Shown here piece by piece: positions 55,061 through 64,000 of a DNA stretch of 64,000 nt. How positions within the stretch are numbered: position 1 is the stretch's first letter; each line of letters opens with the position of its first letter. The position numbers were made by a program, and so were the translations under genes. This DNA is from Bradyrhizobium cenepequi (GTDB lineage: Bacteria > Pseudomonadota > Alphaproteobacteria > Rhizobiales > Xanthobacteraceae), in contig NZ_JAGKJI010000036.1 of NCBI RefSeq assembly GCF_020329485.1, forward strand, positions 46,017 through 110,016, in the 5' to 3' direction. The notes under the pieces are model-generated. The model made no database searches. It was not told the origin of the DNA and saw nothing but the letters and a program-made list of their open reading frames with translations.

Positions 55061-55206
55061 TCCGCAAGAACATCCGCTATGGGTCATAAGCCGTCATCTA
55101 CCAGAACCGCCGCAATTTCGGATATGGGCCATAAGCGGTCATTCGATAACGGGAGTGGGCGCGGCAGACCCCGCACTTTAAAGCCGCCGATGTTGTCGGC
55201 CGCTAT

Positions 55207-55602
55207 TTATTTGCCGACACCGACTTTGCCCAAACTGGGCGCCGTGACGACGAGGATCGCGAACAAAATAACGCCTGCCCAAGTGAGCGAAGAACCGATC
55301 TGCAGCAACGGCTCCGCCCATGCATGCCCTGCTTGGACAAGATATAGACTTGGCAGCATCAGGACGAGACCGGCATTGTAAATGGTGAAGTGAACCCATG
55401 CCCGGCGTTTGGCGGCGACCGTTGGATGCAACGCGTAGAAACAGCCGGAGAGCGCCGACGAGACCCAGCCCAGAAGGTTGAGATGGGCATGGGCATCAAT
55501 AAATTCATGGTTACCCGAAAGTCCCATCTGCATCCCCACAGACGTGCCGGCGACAAACCAAAGGACAGCTCCCCTGAAGAACAATGACGATATCGACATC
55601 AT
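55207..55602 (-). CDS. Small four-helix membrane protein, oxidase-subunit-I-like
   Basis: This 131-residue membrane protein has four hydrophobic segments. HEFIDAHAHLNLLGWVSSALSGCFYALHP and WVHFTIYNAGLVLMLPSLYL resemble two helices of heme-copper oxidase subunit I and NnrS-like proteins, with histidines that could bind heme or copper. Short proteins of this type are widespread and of unknown function. About 180 bases separate it from the cupin gene. Confidence 0.7.
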   Translation of the reverse strand: MMSISSLFFRGAVLWFVAGTSVGMQMGLSGNHEFIDAHAHLNLLGWVSSALSGCFYALHPTVAAKRRAWVHFTIYNAGLVLMLPSLYLVQAGHAWAEPLLQIGSSLTWAGVILFAILVVTAPSLGKVGVGK

Positions 55603-55778
55603 TAACTACCTTTGGTGGATCAGACGCGCCTTGCGACGCCCAGCAAGAACCGCGGCGTCAAACCGGTCACAAAGGGTCGGTCCGGGCGGACGATGCCGGA
55701 TGCGGAGCCGCCACAGCCTTCTGTCCTCCAGCCTGTCGACCGACAATGATTAGCTTCTCCAGGGCCGGTACGATGGCA

Positions 55779-56189
55779 TTATTTGTGATCGTGCTGTACC
55801 AGCACGGTCGGCGGCGAGCCCTGATCTTTGACATAGAAGACGAGCAGTTTCGCGGGCTCGGTCGCGCTCGCGTTGCGGCTGACAACGTGAACGTCCGTCG
55901 GAGATTCGTAGAAGACGTCACCAGCCTTCAGGCTTTTCGGCTCCTCCCCATCCACTTGGGTGACAATGATCCCTTCCAAGACATAGACAAACAGGTCGGC
56001 ATTGTGGCGATGAGGTTGCGAGACTTCCCCAGGCGCGAAGTCAACAATCTCCACCATGCCATCCTTACCAGGAAAATCGGGGAGCTCCTTGACCATCAAA
56101 GTCGTCGCCTTTCCAGTCCCAGCATTGGCGCCGGCAACTGCTACGGTGGCACTGAGCGCCAGAGACAAAACGAACGCTACTTTTTTCAT
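55779..56189 (-). CDS. Secreted cupin-domain protein
   Basis: This is a 136-residue protein from the ATG at 56189 (a longer upstream frame has no signal). The signal peptide is MKKVAFVLSLALSATVAVAGANA. The cupin barrel carries the metal motif PHRHNADLFVYVLEG near residue 60 and a second motif with ESPTDVHVVSRN. The C terminus ends HDHK. It is a single-domain periplasmic cupin that probably binds a metal and a small ligand; the reaction is unknown. Confidence 0.82.
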   Translation of the reverse strand: MKKVAFVLSLALSATVAVAGANAGTGKATTLMVKELPDFPGKDGMVEIVDFAPGEVSQPHRHNADLFVYVLEGIIVTQVDGEEPKSLKAGDVFYESPTDVHVVSRNASATEPAKLLVFYVKDQGSPPTVLVQHDHK

Positions 56190-56739
56190 CTTGTGATCCC
56201 TAACTTTGAAGCGTGCCGATCCCAAACTCCGAGGGGCGCCCCCAATATCAGGCGTCTTGGAATAAAACCTAGATCCATGAATGGCCTCACGCACTATGCC
56301 ATGTCAGGGCCAGCATCTGCAGCATGCCCATTTCGGCCGGGACGCCCATCGCGGAAGTGCGCTTCAGCGTCACGAGCACGTGGAACCGTGCTGGCCTCAG
56401 CCAACAAGACCACGCCACGCTTTAGGACGTCGCCGGCCTCGTCCAACGTAACGGCGATTGTCGCGTCCAGTAGGCGGCGGCCTGCGAATTATGAGGCAAA
56501 ACCAAGTCAGTATCGAAGCGCGATCGAATGGTGCCGAAGACCATTTGCAATGCGACGCTATGTCTGAAGCAGACCTCGAGGACAGCTTCTCGGTGGTCGG
56601 CTATGGTTGGCTGTGTGGAAACGGATAGCTGGAAGCGGCCGTGGTCGGCCATCGTTGTAGGTCACGGATGTTTCCGCGTCGGATCGGCCCAGGTGGTTAC
56701 AGCGAGCCGCTGTCGTGCATTTGGAGGTACTTTCCGGCT
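56190..56739. other. No recognisable gene
   Basis: Half a kilobase between the cupin gene and the IS1182 remnant holds only short frames without family resemblance. Confidence 0.5.
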
Positions 56740-57190
56740 TCAGGTGGCGCGGATGGCTGCGATCAGGCTCGTTTTGCCGAAGATGTTCATCACCCGTGTG
56801 AGCTTATAGGCGAGGACGTGCAACGCCATCTCGGCGGCGACTTTCCGTAGACGCTTCATCAGGAAATGGGTCGCACCCATACGGGCCTTGATCGTGCCGA
56901 AGGGATGCTCGACGATTTCGCGCCGCGTCCGCATGGCGTCGGGATTGGAATCGAGCCGTCTCTGGACCTCCTCGACCACACGCTCATGCTCCCAGCGCGT
57001 GACGCGGCGCTCCTTGGACGGCGTACATTGGCTCTTGATCGCGCAACTTTGGCAAGCCGCTGTCGACCAGTAACGGCGCAGCGTCATCGACGTTGGTGTA
57101 GTGATAGGGCATTCGCCTAGCCGCAAGTTCGTGATCGCGATGGATTCCGGCTTTGTCGGAGAGGCGAAAGAACCCAGCCAAATCAAGGGT
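56740..57190 (-). pseudogene. IS1182-family transposase remnant (C-terminal part)
   Basis: The minus strand encodes the end of an IS1182 transposase: TLRRYWSTAACQSCAIKSQC, TRWEHERVVEEVQRRL, RREIVEHPFGTIKARMG, and the closing KLTRVMNIFG. Upstream of about 57105 the sense moves to another frame (MPYHYTNVDD, GFFRLSDKAG) and then fades. The catalytic N-terminal two thirds are missing. Confidence 0.85.
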
Positions 57191-57488
57191 CGAGCGTGTG
57201 CTCTGCTCTCTTGCCCGCCGACCATCGTGAAATGGTCCTGATTCCGTTGAGATAGGCAAGAAAGACCACGCCCGTCTTGTAAAAGCGCGTCGGCGCCTGA
57301 AGATATGACGGGAGAGAGGAACCGTTGGGGAGAGAATCCGGTCAAAAGCCATGCGGTCGCCGCTCGCCAGACTCGTCAGAGCCGCGGCCGCCGCAGTTGC
57401 GATAGCATCGAAGATTCCGAGACTCTCCCCACCCAGGGTGCATAAGCGAACGACAGCGTGACCCGTTACATACGATGCAGCCGAAGAT
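57191..57488. other. No recognisable gene
   Basis: About 300 bases beyond the transposase remnant, up to the stop of the alpha/beta hydrolase. It is possibly more of the decayed element, but with no clear homology. Confidence 0.4.
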
Positions 57489-58436
57489 CTATTGAGCAGC
57501 GGCGCGAATTTCCGCGGCGACCCGCGCTGGGTCCTGCAGATGGGCGTAGTGACCAATCCCGGTGAGCAACGTGAAATCAGCCTTTGCTTTCGAGGCAAGC
57601 TCGATACCCATCTCCTTGTTGATGTAGATGTCCTTCTCACCCCAGACAATCTTCACCGGGGTTGTGAGACGTGAGATATTGGCTTCAAGATAGTTCTCGT
57701 CGCGCGTAAAGTGCGAATAATAATGATAAAAGGCATCGCCCGAGGTCAGTGAGCCTTGGTTCCACCCCTTCAGCATATCTTGCTTAAAGGCCGTTGAGAT
57801 CGGAAACTGCGCTTCCCTGGGCAATCCGCCCTTGAAGGCGTTCTCGATAACTTTGTCGCTGTTCTGGTAGTATTGAGTACGGATCTGGTCCGATGTTGCC
57901 GGTGCCTTCAAGTCCCGCAGGCGTTCATGCATATATTGCGGGCGGTCGAATGGAGCGAAATCTCCAACGACGATCTTGCGCGCAATGCCAGGCTCATCGA
58001 GCGCGGCGAGGAGCGCCGGCAAGGCACCGATATCGGTCGCATAAATAATGAGCTTCGTACGGTCGATGCCAGCCTTGTCGACATATTCCTTCACCACGCG
58101 CGCGTAATCGCTCGGAGCATAGGAGAATTTGTCCGTCGATGGCCGTGAGGACAGGCCATAGCCTGGCCAATCGAAGGCATGAACCTCATATTCATCGGCA
58201 AGCGTAGTCGTCACGGCTTCCCACGTTTGGAGCGTTTCGGGGAAGCCGTGCAGGAGAAGCACGACGTTCTTCGATCGCCGGCTGCGTATGACCTTTCTCC
58301 GAAGAGTGATGTCCTCGTCGAGTTTGACAAACCCGATCATTTTGGATTGATCCGCATCGTCATGGGCTGCCGCAGGAGAGATCGAAGCGCCGAGCGCTAG
58401 GGCGACTGCGGCGACTGTTGGAAGCAGTTTCGACAT
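57489..58436 (-). CDS. Exported alpha/beta hydrolase with Asp nucleophile (dehalogenase/epoxide-hydrolase type)
   Basis: This 315-residue protein has the signal peptide MSKLLPTVAAVALALGASISPAAA. LLLHGFPETLQTW gives the HGFP oxyanion motif of epoxide hydrolases and haloalkane dehalogenases. The nucleophile elbow reads IYATDIGALPAL, so the nucleophile is aspartate and not serine. A cap domain follows, then VWGEKDIYIN (acid) and GIGHYAHLQDP (histidine). It is complete and probably periplasmic. Its substrate could be an epoxide, a halide or a fluoroacetate-like compound. Confidence 0.85.
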   Translation of the reverse strand: MSKLLPTVAAVALALGASISPAAAHDDADQSKMIGFVKLDEDITLRRKVIRSRRSKNVVLLLHGFPETLQTWEAVTTTLADEYEVHAFDWPGYGLSSRPSTDKFSYAPSDYARVVKEYVDKAGIDRTKLIIYATDIGALPALLAALDEPGIARKIVVGDFAPFDRPQYMHERLRDLKAPATSDQIRTQYYQNSDKVIENAFKGGLPREAQFPISTAFKQDMLKGWNQGSLTSGDAFYHYYSHFTRDENYLEANISRLTTPVKIVWGEKDIYINKEMGIELASKAKADFTLLTGIGHYAHLQDPARVAAEIRAAAQ

Positions 58437-58579
58437 TGTTCGTTCCTTTCAATTTTCCACCGGGGTTGTCCGGATTCGAGACTGGGATCAGATGTAAATC
58501 GGCGCCGAAGCGTGACTTCATCAAGCAACAAGAGAATCAAAGGGCGATCGTGCCGATCGGCGCTCGTACCCACGCGGAA

Positions 58580-59219
58580 TTACGTCAGCGCTCGGCGATA
58601 AAGGTATGGAAGAGAAATGCTGCTGTAGCGCGCGATCCGTCTGGCCCTGACTTCGGCTCCGGCGTCTGATCCTAAGCCTGAGCCTTCAACAGAGAAGAAC
58701 GTCAGGTCATGCAATCCGATGATGCCCAGAATGGCTTTTAGATGCAGCGTCAGAAAATCTAGCTGACGCGCGTGCTCGCCGGAATACCTCCCTCCAGCGG
58801 ATAGGGCGACAAAGACCGGACGATCGCGCAGGGCGGCGACCTTGCCGCTGGCGGTCATGGTGAAGGTACGACGAACCCGAACGATATGATCAATCCACGC
58901 TTTCAGCGTCGAAGGTACGGTGAAGTTGTGCATCGGCGTTGCAATGGCAACGGCATCCGAATTCTCCAATTCTTGGATGAGTTGTTCGGATAACGGCATC
59001 GAACCTTCCGGAGATGTTTCAGCGGGCGACCGCTGTGTGGCGCCAAGAGCGTTGGCGTAGCTTTCATCGATATGCGGGATGGCGCCGCCTCCGATCTCCC
59101 GGTTGACCAGCAGGGCAGCCGGCTCGCGTTTTCAGCAAATAGCCGATGATCGTTCGAGAGAGCCTGTAACTCTCCGACATCTCTCCGCGTGGGCTACAGG
59201 TGACATGCAGAATTTTCAT
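58580..59219 (-). pseudogene. Frameshifted FMN-dependent NADH-azoreductase
   Basis: From an ATG at 59219, MKILHVTCSPRGEMSESYRLS is the azoreductase (AzoR) start. Near 59110 the sense passes to the next frame (NREIGGGAIPHIDESYANAL, RSPAETSPEGS) and continues with ATPMHNFTVPSTLKAWIDHIVRV and VFVALSAGGRYSG, both flavin-site motifs. One frameshift is enough to kill the gene; the last residues also look altered. It is divergent from the MocR-type regulator. Confidence 0.85.
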
Positions 59220-59367
59220 GATCGCCTCGTAATGGCTGCGCCGGAAGGCCGGTCGTCATGCGCAACATTTAGGAGCCCGATGGTCTGCACCAAAGGTCCA
59301 TGAATAGACATTGGGACTAGGCCATGCCATGATCGCGTACAACCCGTCCGAGGAGTTGGACAGACCC

Positions 59368-60786
59368 ATGACCATCTCAAAGGCCGGCAAGATCTCGCCG
59401 CTGGATCCGGCGGCGGAACCGTTTTATCGCCAGATCTATGACCGGTTTCGTGGCGCCATTGCCAACGGCTTACTGAAACCGGGTGACCGCATCCCCTCGG
59501 CACGTGCGCTAACAAAAGAACTGGGTTTGGCGCGAGGCACGATTGACACTGCCTATTCGTTGCTGGCCGCGGAGGGGTACATCGAGGCCCGCGGCCAAGC
59601 CGGTACCATCGTCGCGCCTGGCCTCAAGCCGCGAACGGCCATTGCGATCCCGATCCGGCAGGCCAGTCGCAGCGCCGCAGCGACTAGCTTTCGTCCGGAT
59701 TCGATCTTGCCGTTCCAGATGGGGTTGCCGGCGCTGGATGAATTTCCGCGAAAAATATGGGCGCGGCTCGGCGCGCGGTGCATCCGCGCCATACAGCCAT
59801 CAGACATGGTTCATCCCTCCGTGTTCGGCCTGCCGGCGCTGCGCTCCCAGATCGCCGCTTATCTCGGGGTTTCGCGCGGGATCAACTGCTCGCCGTCCCA
59901 GATATTCGTGACCTCGGGATATCGACACACCATCGAGCTGATCGCGCATTCGTTGTTAAAGGCGGGAGACCGTGTCTGGCTTGAAAATCCGGGATACCCG
60001 CCAACGCGGGAAATATTGCGGCATATGAAGATCGAAGCCGTCGCGGTGCCGGTCGACCACGAGGGCATGGCCGTTTCCAATGGGTTTCGGCTGGCGCCAC
60101 GCGCACGCGCGGCTGTCGTCACGCCGGCGCATCAGAGCCCGCTATCGGTGTCGCTGTCGCTGCCCCGGCGTCTGGCGCTGCTGGACTGGGCTAAACGAAG
60201 TGACGCATGGATCATCGAGGACGATTACGACGGCGAGTACCGCTATGTCAGCCGGCCGCTGCCGGCGCTGAAGAGTCTGGATCGCGACGGGCGTGTGCTC
60301 TATTCGGGCACGTTCAGCAAGGTGCTGCTGCCGAGCCTTCGCCTGGCCTATCTGGTTGTACCGGAAAGCGAGGTCGAGCGGTTCGAGCAGATCACCGAAG
60401 CCCTGGCGGGAGGCAGCCCCCGGCTGACGCAAGCCATCGTCACCGCCTTCATTACGGAAGGGCACTTCGCGCGCCATATCCAGCGGATGCGAAAGCTCTA
60501 TGCGGAGCGTCGGGTAGCGGCGGTCGCCGGCCTGGAAAGCGTGCTTGGGAAACACCTGCGAATCGATCCGCAGCCCGGAGGAATGCATCTGATCTTACGG
60601 CTACAAGGCCGGCGATCGGATCGCCGGCTTGTCGCGCGCATGCGCGAAGAGGGCTTGTACGCGGAAGCATTGACCGATTGGATGGTCGGCAGCGATGGTG
60701 CCTCAGCCTTGCTGCTCAGTTTCACGAATATTGGCTCCCAACGCGCGGCCGAGCATCTCGGAAACCAACTCTTGCGGCTGATGTGA
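59368..60786 (+). CDS. MocR/PdxR-type regulator (GntR HTH + aminotransferase domain)
   Basis: This is about 472 residues from the ATG at 59368, with GAGGAG 13 bases upstream; ATGs at 59311 and 59329 are alternatives. The N-terminal GntR winged helix is FYRQIYDRFRGAIANGLLKPGDRIPSARALTKELGLARGT. A full fold-type I aminotransferase-like domain follows, with IIEDDYDGEYRY and the PLP lysine in YSGTFSKVLLPSLRLAY. It binds PLP or an amine to regulate neighbours. The divergent azoreductase (now broken) and the AhpD-like gene downstream are the likely targets. Confidence 0.92.
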   Translation: MTISKAGKISPLDPAAEPFYRQIYDRFRGAIANGLLKPGDRIPSARALTKELGLARGTIDTAYSLLAAEGYIEARGQAGTIVAPGLKPRTAIAIPIRQASRSAAATSFRPDSILPFQMGLPALDEFPRKIWARLGARCIRAIQPSDMVHPSVFGLPALRSQIAAYLGVSRGINCSPSQIFVTSGYRHTIELIAHSLLKAGDRVWLENPGYPPTREILRHMKIEAVAVPVDHEGMAVSNGFRLAPRARAAVVTPAHQSPLSVSLSLPRRLALLDWAKRSDAWIIEDDYDGEYRYVSRPLPALKSLDRDGRVLYSGTFSKVLLPSLRLAYLVVPESEVERFEQITEALAGGSPRLTQAIVTAFITEGHFARHIQRMRKLYAERRVAAVAGLESVLGKHLRIDPQPGGMHLILRLQGRRSDRRLVARMREEGLYAEALTDWMVGSDGASALLLSFTNIGSQRAAEHLGNQLLRLM

Positions 60787-60898
60787 TCGGCGGCAGCAGG
60801 GATTATGGCCTAGTAAGGAATGCCGGTCTTGGACCTTCTGAAGTGAACCAAGATACCGCACGATCGAAACCTCGATCAATCAATAACGAGGATTCATC

Positions 60899-61363
60899 AT
60901 GAGCAACCGTATCGACTATGCCAAGACGTCGCCCGCCGGCTACAAGGCCTTCCGAGGCATTTACGTCCATGTTCAAAACTCCGGCCTTTCAACGGACCTT
61001 ACCAATCTTGTGTATCTGCGGGTGTCGCAGATAAATGGCTGCGCCTACTGCATCGACATGCATTCTCGCGATCTGCTAAAGGCGGGTATCGCGATCGAAA
61101 AGCTCGTCCTCGTGCCGGTGTGGCGCGACGCGAGCGCCGTATTCAGTCCGCGCGAACGTGTCGCCTTGGCTTGGGCAGAAACCGTCACACGCGTCGCCGA
61201 GACCGGCGTACCGGATGCCGACTATGAGGCTGCGTCTGCCGAGTTCGACGCCAAGGAACTCGTCGATCTCACCTATGCGATCGGCCTGATGGGAGCCTTC
61301 AATCGGCTGGGCATTTCGTTCCGCACGCCCCCCGCAGCGACCCTCGCGGCTCGCGCAGCTTAA
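60899..61363 (+). CDS. AhpD-like carboxymuconolactone decarboxylase-family protein
   Basis: This 154-residue protein has the redox CxxC and histidine of AhpD-type alkylhydroperoxidases in NGCAYCIDMHSRDLLKAG. The CMD fold is otherwise typical, and the family's usual length is matched. It probably reduces peroxides or relays thiol redox. It follows the MocR-type gene by 112 bases and precedes the SMR gene by 47 bases, all on the plus strand. Confidence 0.9.
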   Translation: MSNRIDYAKTSPAGYKAFRGIYVHVQNSGLSTDLTNLVYLRVSQINGCAYCIDMHSRDLLKAGIAIEKLVLVPVWRDASAVFSPRERVALAWAETVTRVAETGVPDADYEAASAEFDAKELVDLTYAIGLMGAFNRLGISFRTPPAATLAARAA

Positions 61364-61410
61364 CCAACCCATCGACGACGCTTCGCGGGCAGACACGTCT
61401 GTCGCAGGTC

Positions 61411-61737
61411 ATGACAGTCACCATGGCATGGATACTTCTCACTATGGCTGGACTACTAGAAATTGGCTTCGCCTTCGGTATGAAGTGGTCGGTAGGTTTC
61501 ACGCGGCTGATACCCGGACTGTTTACTGCCGTCACCGGTCTCTCCAGCATCTTTCTGCTTTCGATTTCACTCCGTACTCTCCCGGTGGCTGCCGGCTACG
61601 CGGTGTGGACCGGTATCGGCGCGGCGGGCACCGCCATTTTGGGAATGGTATTCCTCGGCGAATCCGCCGCACTGCCTAGAGTGCTCTGCATTGTTCTCAT
61701 CTTGGCAGGCGTGATTGGCCTCAAGCTGGGGAACTGA
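61411..61737 (+). CDS. SMR-family efflux protein (Gdx/SugE-like)
   Basis: This 108-residue (or 104, from the ATG at 61423, MAWILLTMAGLLEIGFAFGMK) small multidrug-resistance protein has four membrane helices. The essential glutamate is in LLEIG. SLRTLPVAAGYAVWTGIGAAGTAILG and FLGESAA match the SugE/Gdx branch, which exports guanidinium and some quaternary ammonium ions. It is probably cotranscribed with the AhpD-like gene. No guanidine riboswitch is visible upstream. Confidence 0.88.
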   Translation: MTVTMAWILLTMAGLLEIGFAFGMKWSVGFTRLIPGLFTAVTGLSSIFLLSISLRTLPVAAGYAVWTGIGAAGTAILGMVFLGESAALPRVLCIVLILAGVIGLKLGN

Positions 61738-61957
61738 GCTAGTGGATGTCGAGCCTCAGCACTTCCGTCCGGTCGAGCCCCATTGACTTATAAGGGTACA
61801 CCAACGTCGGCTAAGGGTCATTTTCGACCGATTCAGCGGGGTAGCCTGCTGGCTGATGTCCGCTCTTCCTCAAAAGCGCTGGTGCTGGGGCCGAGCCAGG
61901 AGCGCTGCATTTGGCCGGACGCTTGTGATTCAAACTCCCAAACTGGGGTTTCGAATC

Positions 61958-62046
61958 ATGCGCTATGAACTCGCCGATTATGAATGGGCCGCTATCAAGC
62001 CGATGCTGCCCAACAAGCCGCATGGTGTTCCTGGGGTGGACGACCG
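61958..62046 (+). mobile_element. IS5-family transposase fragment
   Basis: MRYELADYEWAAIKPMLPNK then PHGVP-VDDR is the start of an IS5-type transposase. Homology stops after about 30 codons at 62046. Only the left end of the element survives. Confidence 0.8.
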
Positions 62047-62056
62047 TGCTCGAAAC

Positions 62057-62302
62057 TCACTCGTCCCTGACGAGATGGAATCTGCGGCCGAGCTGGTGAT
62101 GCACGGTGATGACGGCGCGGTCGACGTCGCTGATCAGGCCGTCGCCGAGGACGACGTTCGGAATTTCCCAATTGCGGCCGGCGCCGGCGTGCGGCCGGGT
62201 GGAAACGGCGACAACTTGCGCCGTCTCGCATCCGGGCTGGCTGCGCAGCGCCTCGTTCGCGAGATAAGTGAGTTCCGCATTGCTCTTTCCGATCGTTGCC
62301 AT
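62057..62302 (-). CDS. Small conserved-looking hypothetical protein
   Basis: This 81-residue frame begins at an ATG with AGGAG seven bases ahead. The sequence (MATIGKSNAELTYLANEALR, then WEIPNVVLGDGLISDVDRAV) looks like a compact soluble protein and codon use is that of the core genes. I do not know the family. Its stop lies next to the IS5 fragment, so the element landed just downstream. Confidence 0.65.
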   Translation of the reverse strand: MATIGKSNAELTYLANEALRSQPGCETAQVVAVSTRPHAGAGRNWEIPNVVLGDGLISDVDRAVITVHHQLGRRFHLVRDE

Positions 62303-62536
62303 TGCTACTCCTGACAGGCCGAACGTCCGGTGTGCAACAGGCCTGCGGCGTGTTTGGGGCAGCTCAGGTGCATCAATACCGCGCGGCAGGCCATGATCCT
62401 CCGATCTTGAGTTGAATGGGTTACGCCCCGCTAACCTTCCCCACGGCTCCGTCCGGAATCGGGTTCCAGCTTAACGCAGGCGTAAGACCACGCTTGCCAT
62501 TTTCCGGACCAATCCGAGAAACCTGCAACAAGAACA

Positions 62537-63658
62537 ATGCCAATGATGGTGCAACAGCCGGCTCACTCGATCATCGCTGAACTCGAGGAAGCCGTGAGAG
62601 ACGGCTCGTCGGCGAAGCGGATCAAGACCCTTCGACGGGTGACCGACCTCTTCCTGAACGACGGCGAGCGCTTGAGCGACGAACAGGTCAGGGTGTTCGA
62701 CGACGTCCTGTGCCTCCTGATCACGCGCGTCGAGAGCCGGGTCAAAGCCGAGCTCAGCAAGCGCCTCGCCCCACTCGACTACGCGCCATTCGAGGTGATC
62801 CAGCATCTGGCCAAGGACGACAAGATCGAGGTCGCCGGTCAAGTGCTCGCGCACTCGAGCCGCGTCTCCACGGAAACGCTGGTCGAGGTTGCCAGCACCA
62901 AGGGGCAGGATCACCTGCTTGCGATCTCCGGTCGCGCCAGCCTTCCCGAGGAGGTCACCGACGTGATCGTCGATCGCGGCGAGGTGCGCGTGATCCGCCG
63001 GCTCGCCAACAATGCGGGCGCACGCTTCTCGGAAGCCGGCTATTCCGGCATCGTCGCGCGTGCCGAAGACGACGACGAACTGGTCGAGATGCTTGGATTG
63101 CGCATCGATCTTCCGATCAAGTTCCTCCGCGAGCTCCTGCACCGCGCCAAGGACACCGTGCGCGCCCGGCTGCTAGCGATCGCTCCGCCGCCGCTGCAAG
63201 AGGAGATCCAGCAGGTGCTCGACGAGATCGCCGGCGAGGAGCCTGCGATGCGACGCAGCTTCGGCATTGCCGAACAGCTCGTCAAGCTGATGAAGGAGCT
63301 GAACGAGCTGGATGATGCGGCGGTGTTCAAGTTCGCCGAAGCCAACAAGTTCGACGAGGTGATCGTCGCGATTGCCCTGCTCAATGACGTTGCGCCCGAA
63401 ATGATCGCACGGCTGATGGAAGGACACCGCTCCGACCTGATCCTGATTCCCTGCCGCGCGGCCAGGCTGAACTGGCCGACGGTGGAGACGATCCTGCGCA
63501 ACCGGCCAGCGGCGCAGCCGATCTCCGCACAAACCATGGAGCAGGCACAACGGGATTTCCGCCGCCTGTCGATCGAGACCGCCCAGCGCACTGTGCGCTT
63601 CTGGCAGCTCCACAACCGGATCGAGAAGCCGGCGGAGGGGCGTCTGGGCGCGAGCTGA
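62537..63658 (+). CDS. DUF2336 domain-containing protein
   Basis: This 373-residue helical-repeat-like protein is of the DUF2336 type common in alphaproteobacteria. Leucine-rich alternating helices run throughout (RVESRVKAELSKRLAPLDYAP, FEVIQHLAKDDKIEVAGQVL, LVEVASTKGQDHLLAISGR). There is no signal peptide and no membrane segment. The function is not established; one studied group of relatives affects envelope or cell-cycle regulation. An in-frame M at residue 3 or 4 is an alternative start. Confidence 0.85.
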   Translation: MPMMVQQPAHSIIAELEEAVRDGSSAKRIKTLRRVTDLFLNDGERLSDEQVRVFDDVLCLLITRVESRVKAELSKRLAPLDYAPFEVIQHLAKDDKIEVAGQVLAHSSRVSTETLVEVASTKGQDHLLAISGRASLPEEVTDVIVDRGEVRVIRRLANNAGARFSEAGYSGIVARAEDDDELVEMLGLRIDLPIKFLRELLHRAKDTVRARLLAIAPPPLQEEIQQVLDEIAGEEPAMRRSFGIAEQLVKLMKELNELDDAAVFKFAEANKFDEVIVAIALLNDVAPEMIARLMEGHRSDLILIPCRAARLNWPTVETILRNRPAAQPISAQTMEQAQRDFRRLSIETAQRTVRFWQLHNRIEKPAEGRLGAS

Positions 63659-63779
63659 TTCGCGTCATCCGTCATTGCGAGAGGGCGTGGCGCACTCGCA
63701 GGCTGTAGATTCCATGGGGCGGTGAGCGTGGCCTTTCCGATAGGTTTGGGTTTCCACACTCGAACCCTCGGAGAGTCAG

Positions 63780-64000
63780 ATGCAAGCATCGACCGTAGAC
63801 ACGCCCACCACCGGCCATAATGGCACAATTTTCGTTGCGATCGAACTCAGTCAGAAGACGTGGCTGGTGACGCTGCACAGCCCGGATCGGGATCGGATGT
63901 CGCGTCACAAGCTGGAGGGCGGCGATCATGCGGGGCTGCTGGGGTTAATTGAGAAGGTCCGCAGCCGGGCGGGGGAGAAGCTCGGATCGGTGCCGCGTGT
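63780..64000 (+). mobile_element. IS110-family transposase, 5' part (runs off the window)
   Basis: From the ATG at 63780, NGTIFVAIELSQKTWLVTLH starts the RuvC-like DEDD domain of IS110 transposases (catalytic D position occupied by E in AIELS). It continues with RHKLEGGDHAGLLGLIEKVR. The frame is open to the window edge. The element's left end lies in 63665-63779, just after the DUF2336 stop. Confidence 0.85.

Overview
The window reads as a chromosomal segment of a high-GC alphaproteobacterium, most likely Bradyrhizobium or a close relative. Evidence: the gene repertoire (TRAP uptake system, LeuA, DUF2336 protein, PPK2), the palindromic intergenic repeats between core genes, and the style of its insertion sequences and RepB-like/serine-recombinase remnants. 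The species assignment is inference.

The segment falls into two halves that meet at a tRNA-Lys(CTT) gene at 35391-35466 (minus strand). Left of it (1 to about 35.4 kb) is an accessory region. It has a frameshifted tyrosine recombinase (33475-34997) and an excisionase-like HTH gene close to the 3' end of the tRNA, a transposase, fragments of ParB/RepB-like genes and of a serine recombinase, two decayed tRNA-Met remnants, long stretches without genes and many broken genes. The tRNA-Lys 3' end is the natural right boundary of an old genomic island.

Within the island the intact genes are mostly catabolic. At 6.1-13.0 kb there is an Old Yellow Enzyme, two SDR dehydrogenases and a divergent LysR regulator, then a convergent second LysR that diverges from an aldehyde dehydrogenase-SDR pair. 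At 14.6-16.9 kb there are a CYP153-like P450 and an alpha/beta hydrolase. At 17.7-21.2 kb a gamma-resorcylate-type decarboxylase and an aromatic-acid MFS transporter lie between two broken FAD monooxygenases. An mmsA gene is at 24.8-26.3 kb. Several modules occur as one intact copy plus decayed copies: SDR-SDR-LysR (intact 7.2-9.9 kb; remnants at 22.4-23.1 and 13.1-13.8 kb), the alpha/beta hydrolase (intact 16.1-16.9 kb; remnant 3.9-4.25 kb) and tenA (intact 31.9-32.6 kb; remnant 28.5-28.8 kb). The island thus looks like a place where catabolic cassettes are duplicated and then lost.

Right of the tRNA (35.5-64 kb) is tightly packed core-type sequence: a Spy-like periplasmic protein, a DctPQM TRAP transporter, a lysozyme-like membrane protein, leuA preceded by a leucine-rich leader ORF, PPK2 and a Nudix protein downstream of a nitrate/sulfonate/taurine-type ABC transporter, a divergent osmoprotectant-type ABC transporter with a fused permease/binding protein, an LTA-synthase-like enzyme, and a TetR gene divergent from a ferric-reductase-like membrane gene with two matching palindromic operators between them. 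Core genes are separated by at least six kinds of palindromic repeat. From 56.7 kb on, insertion-sequence scars (IS1182, IS5), a broken azoreductase, a MocR regulator with AhpD and SMR genes, a DUF2336 gene and the start of an IS110 transposase close the window.
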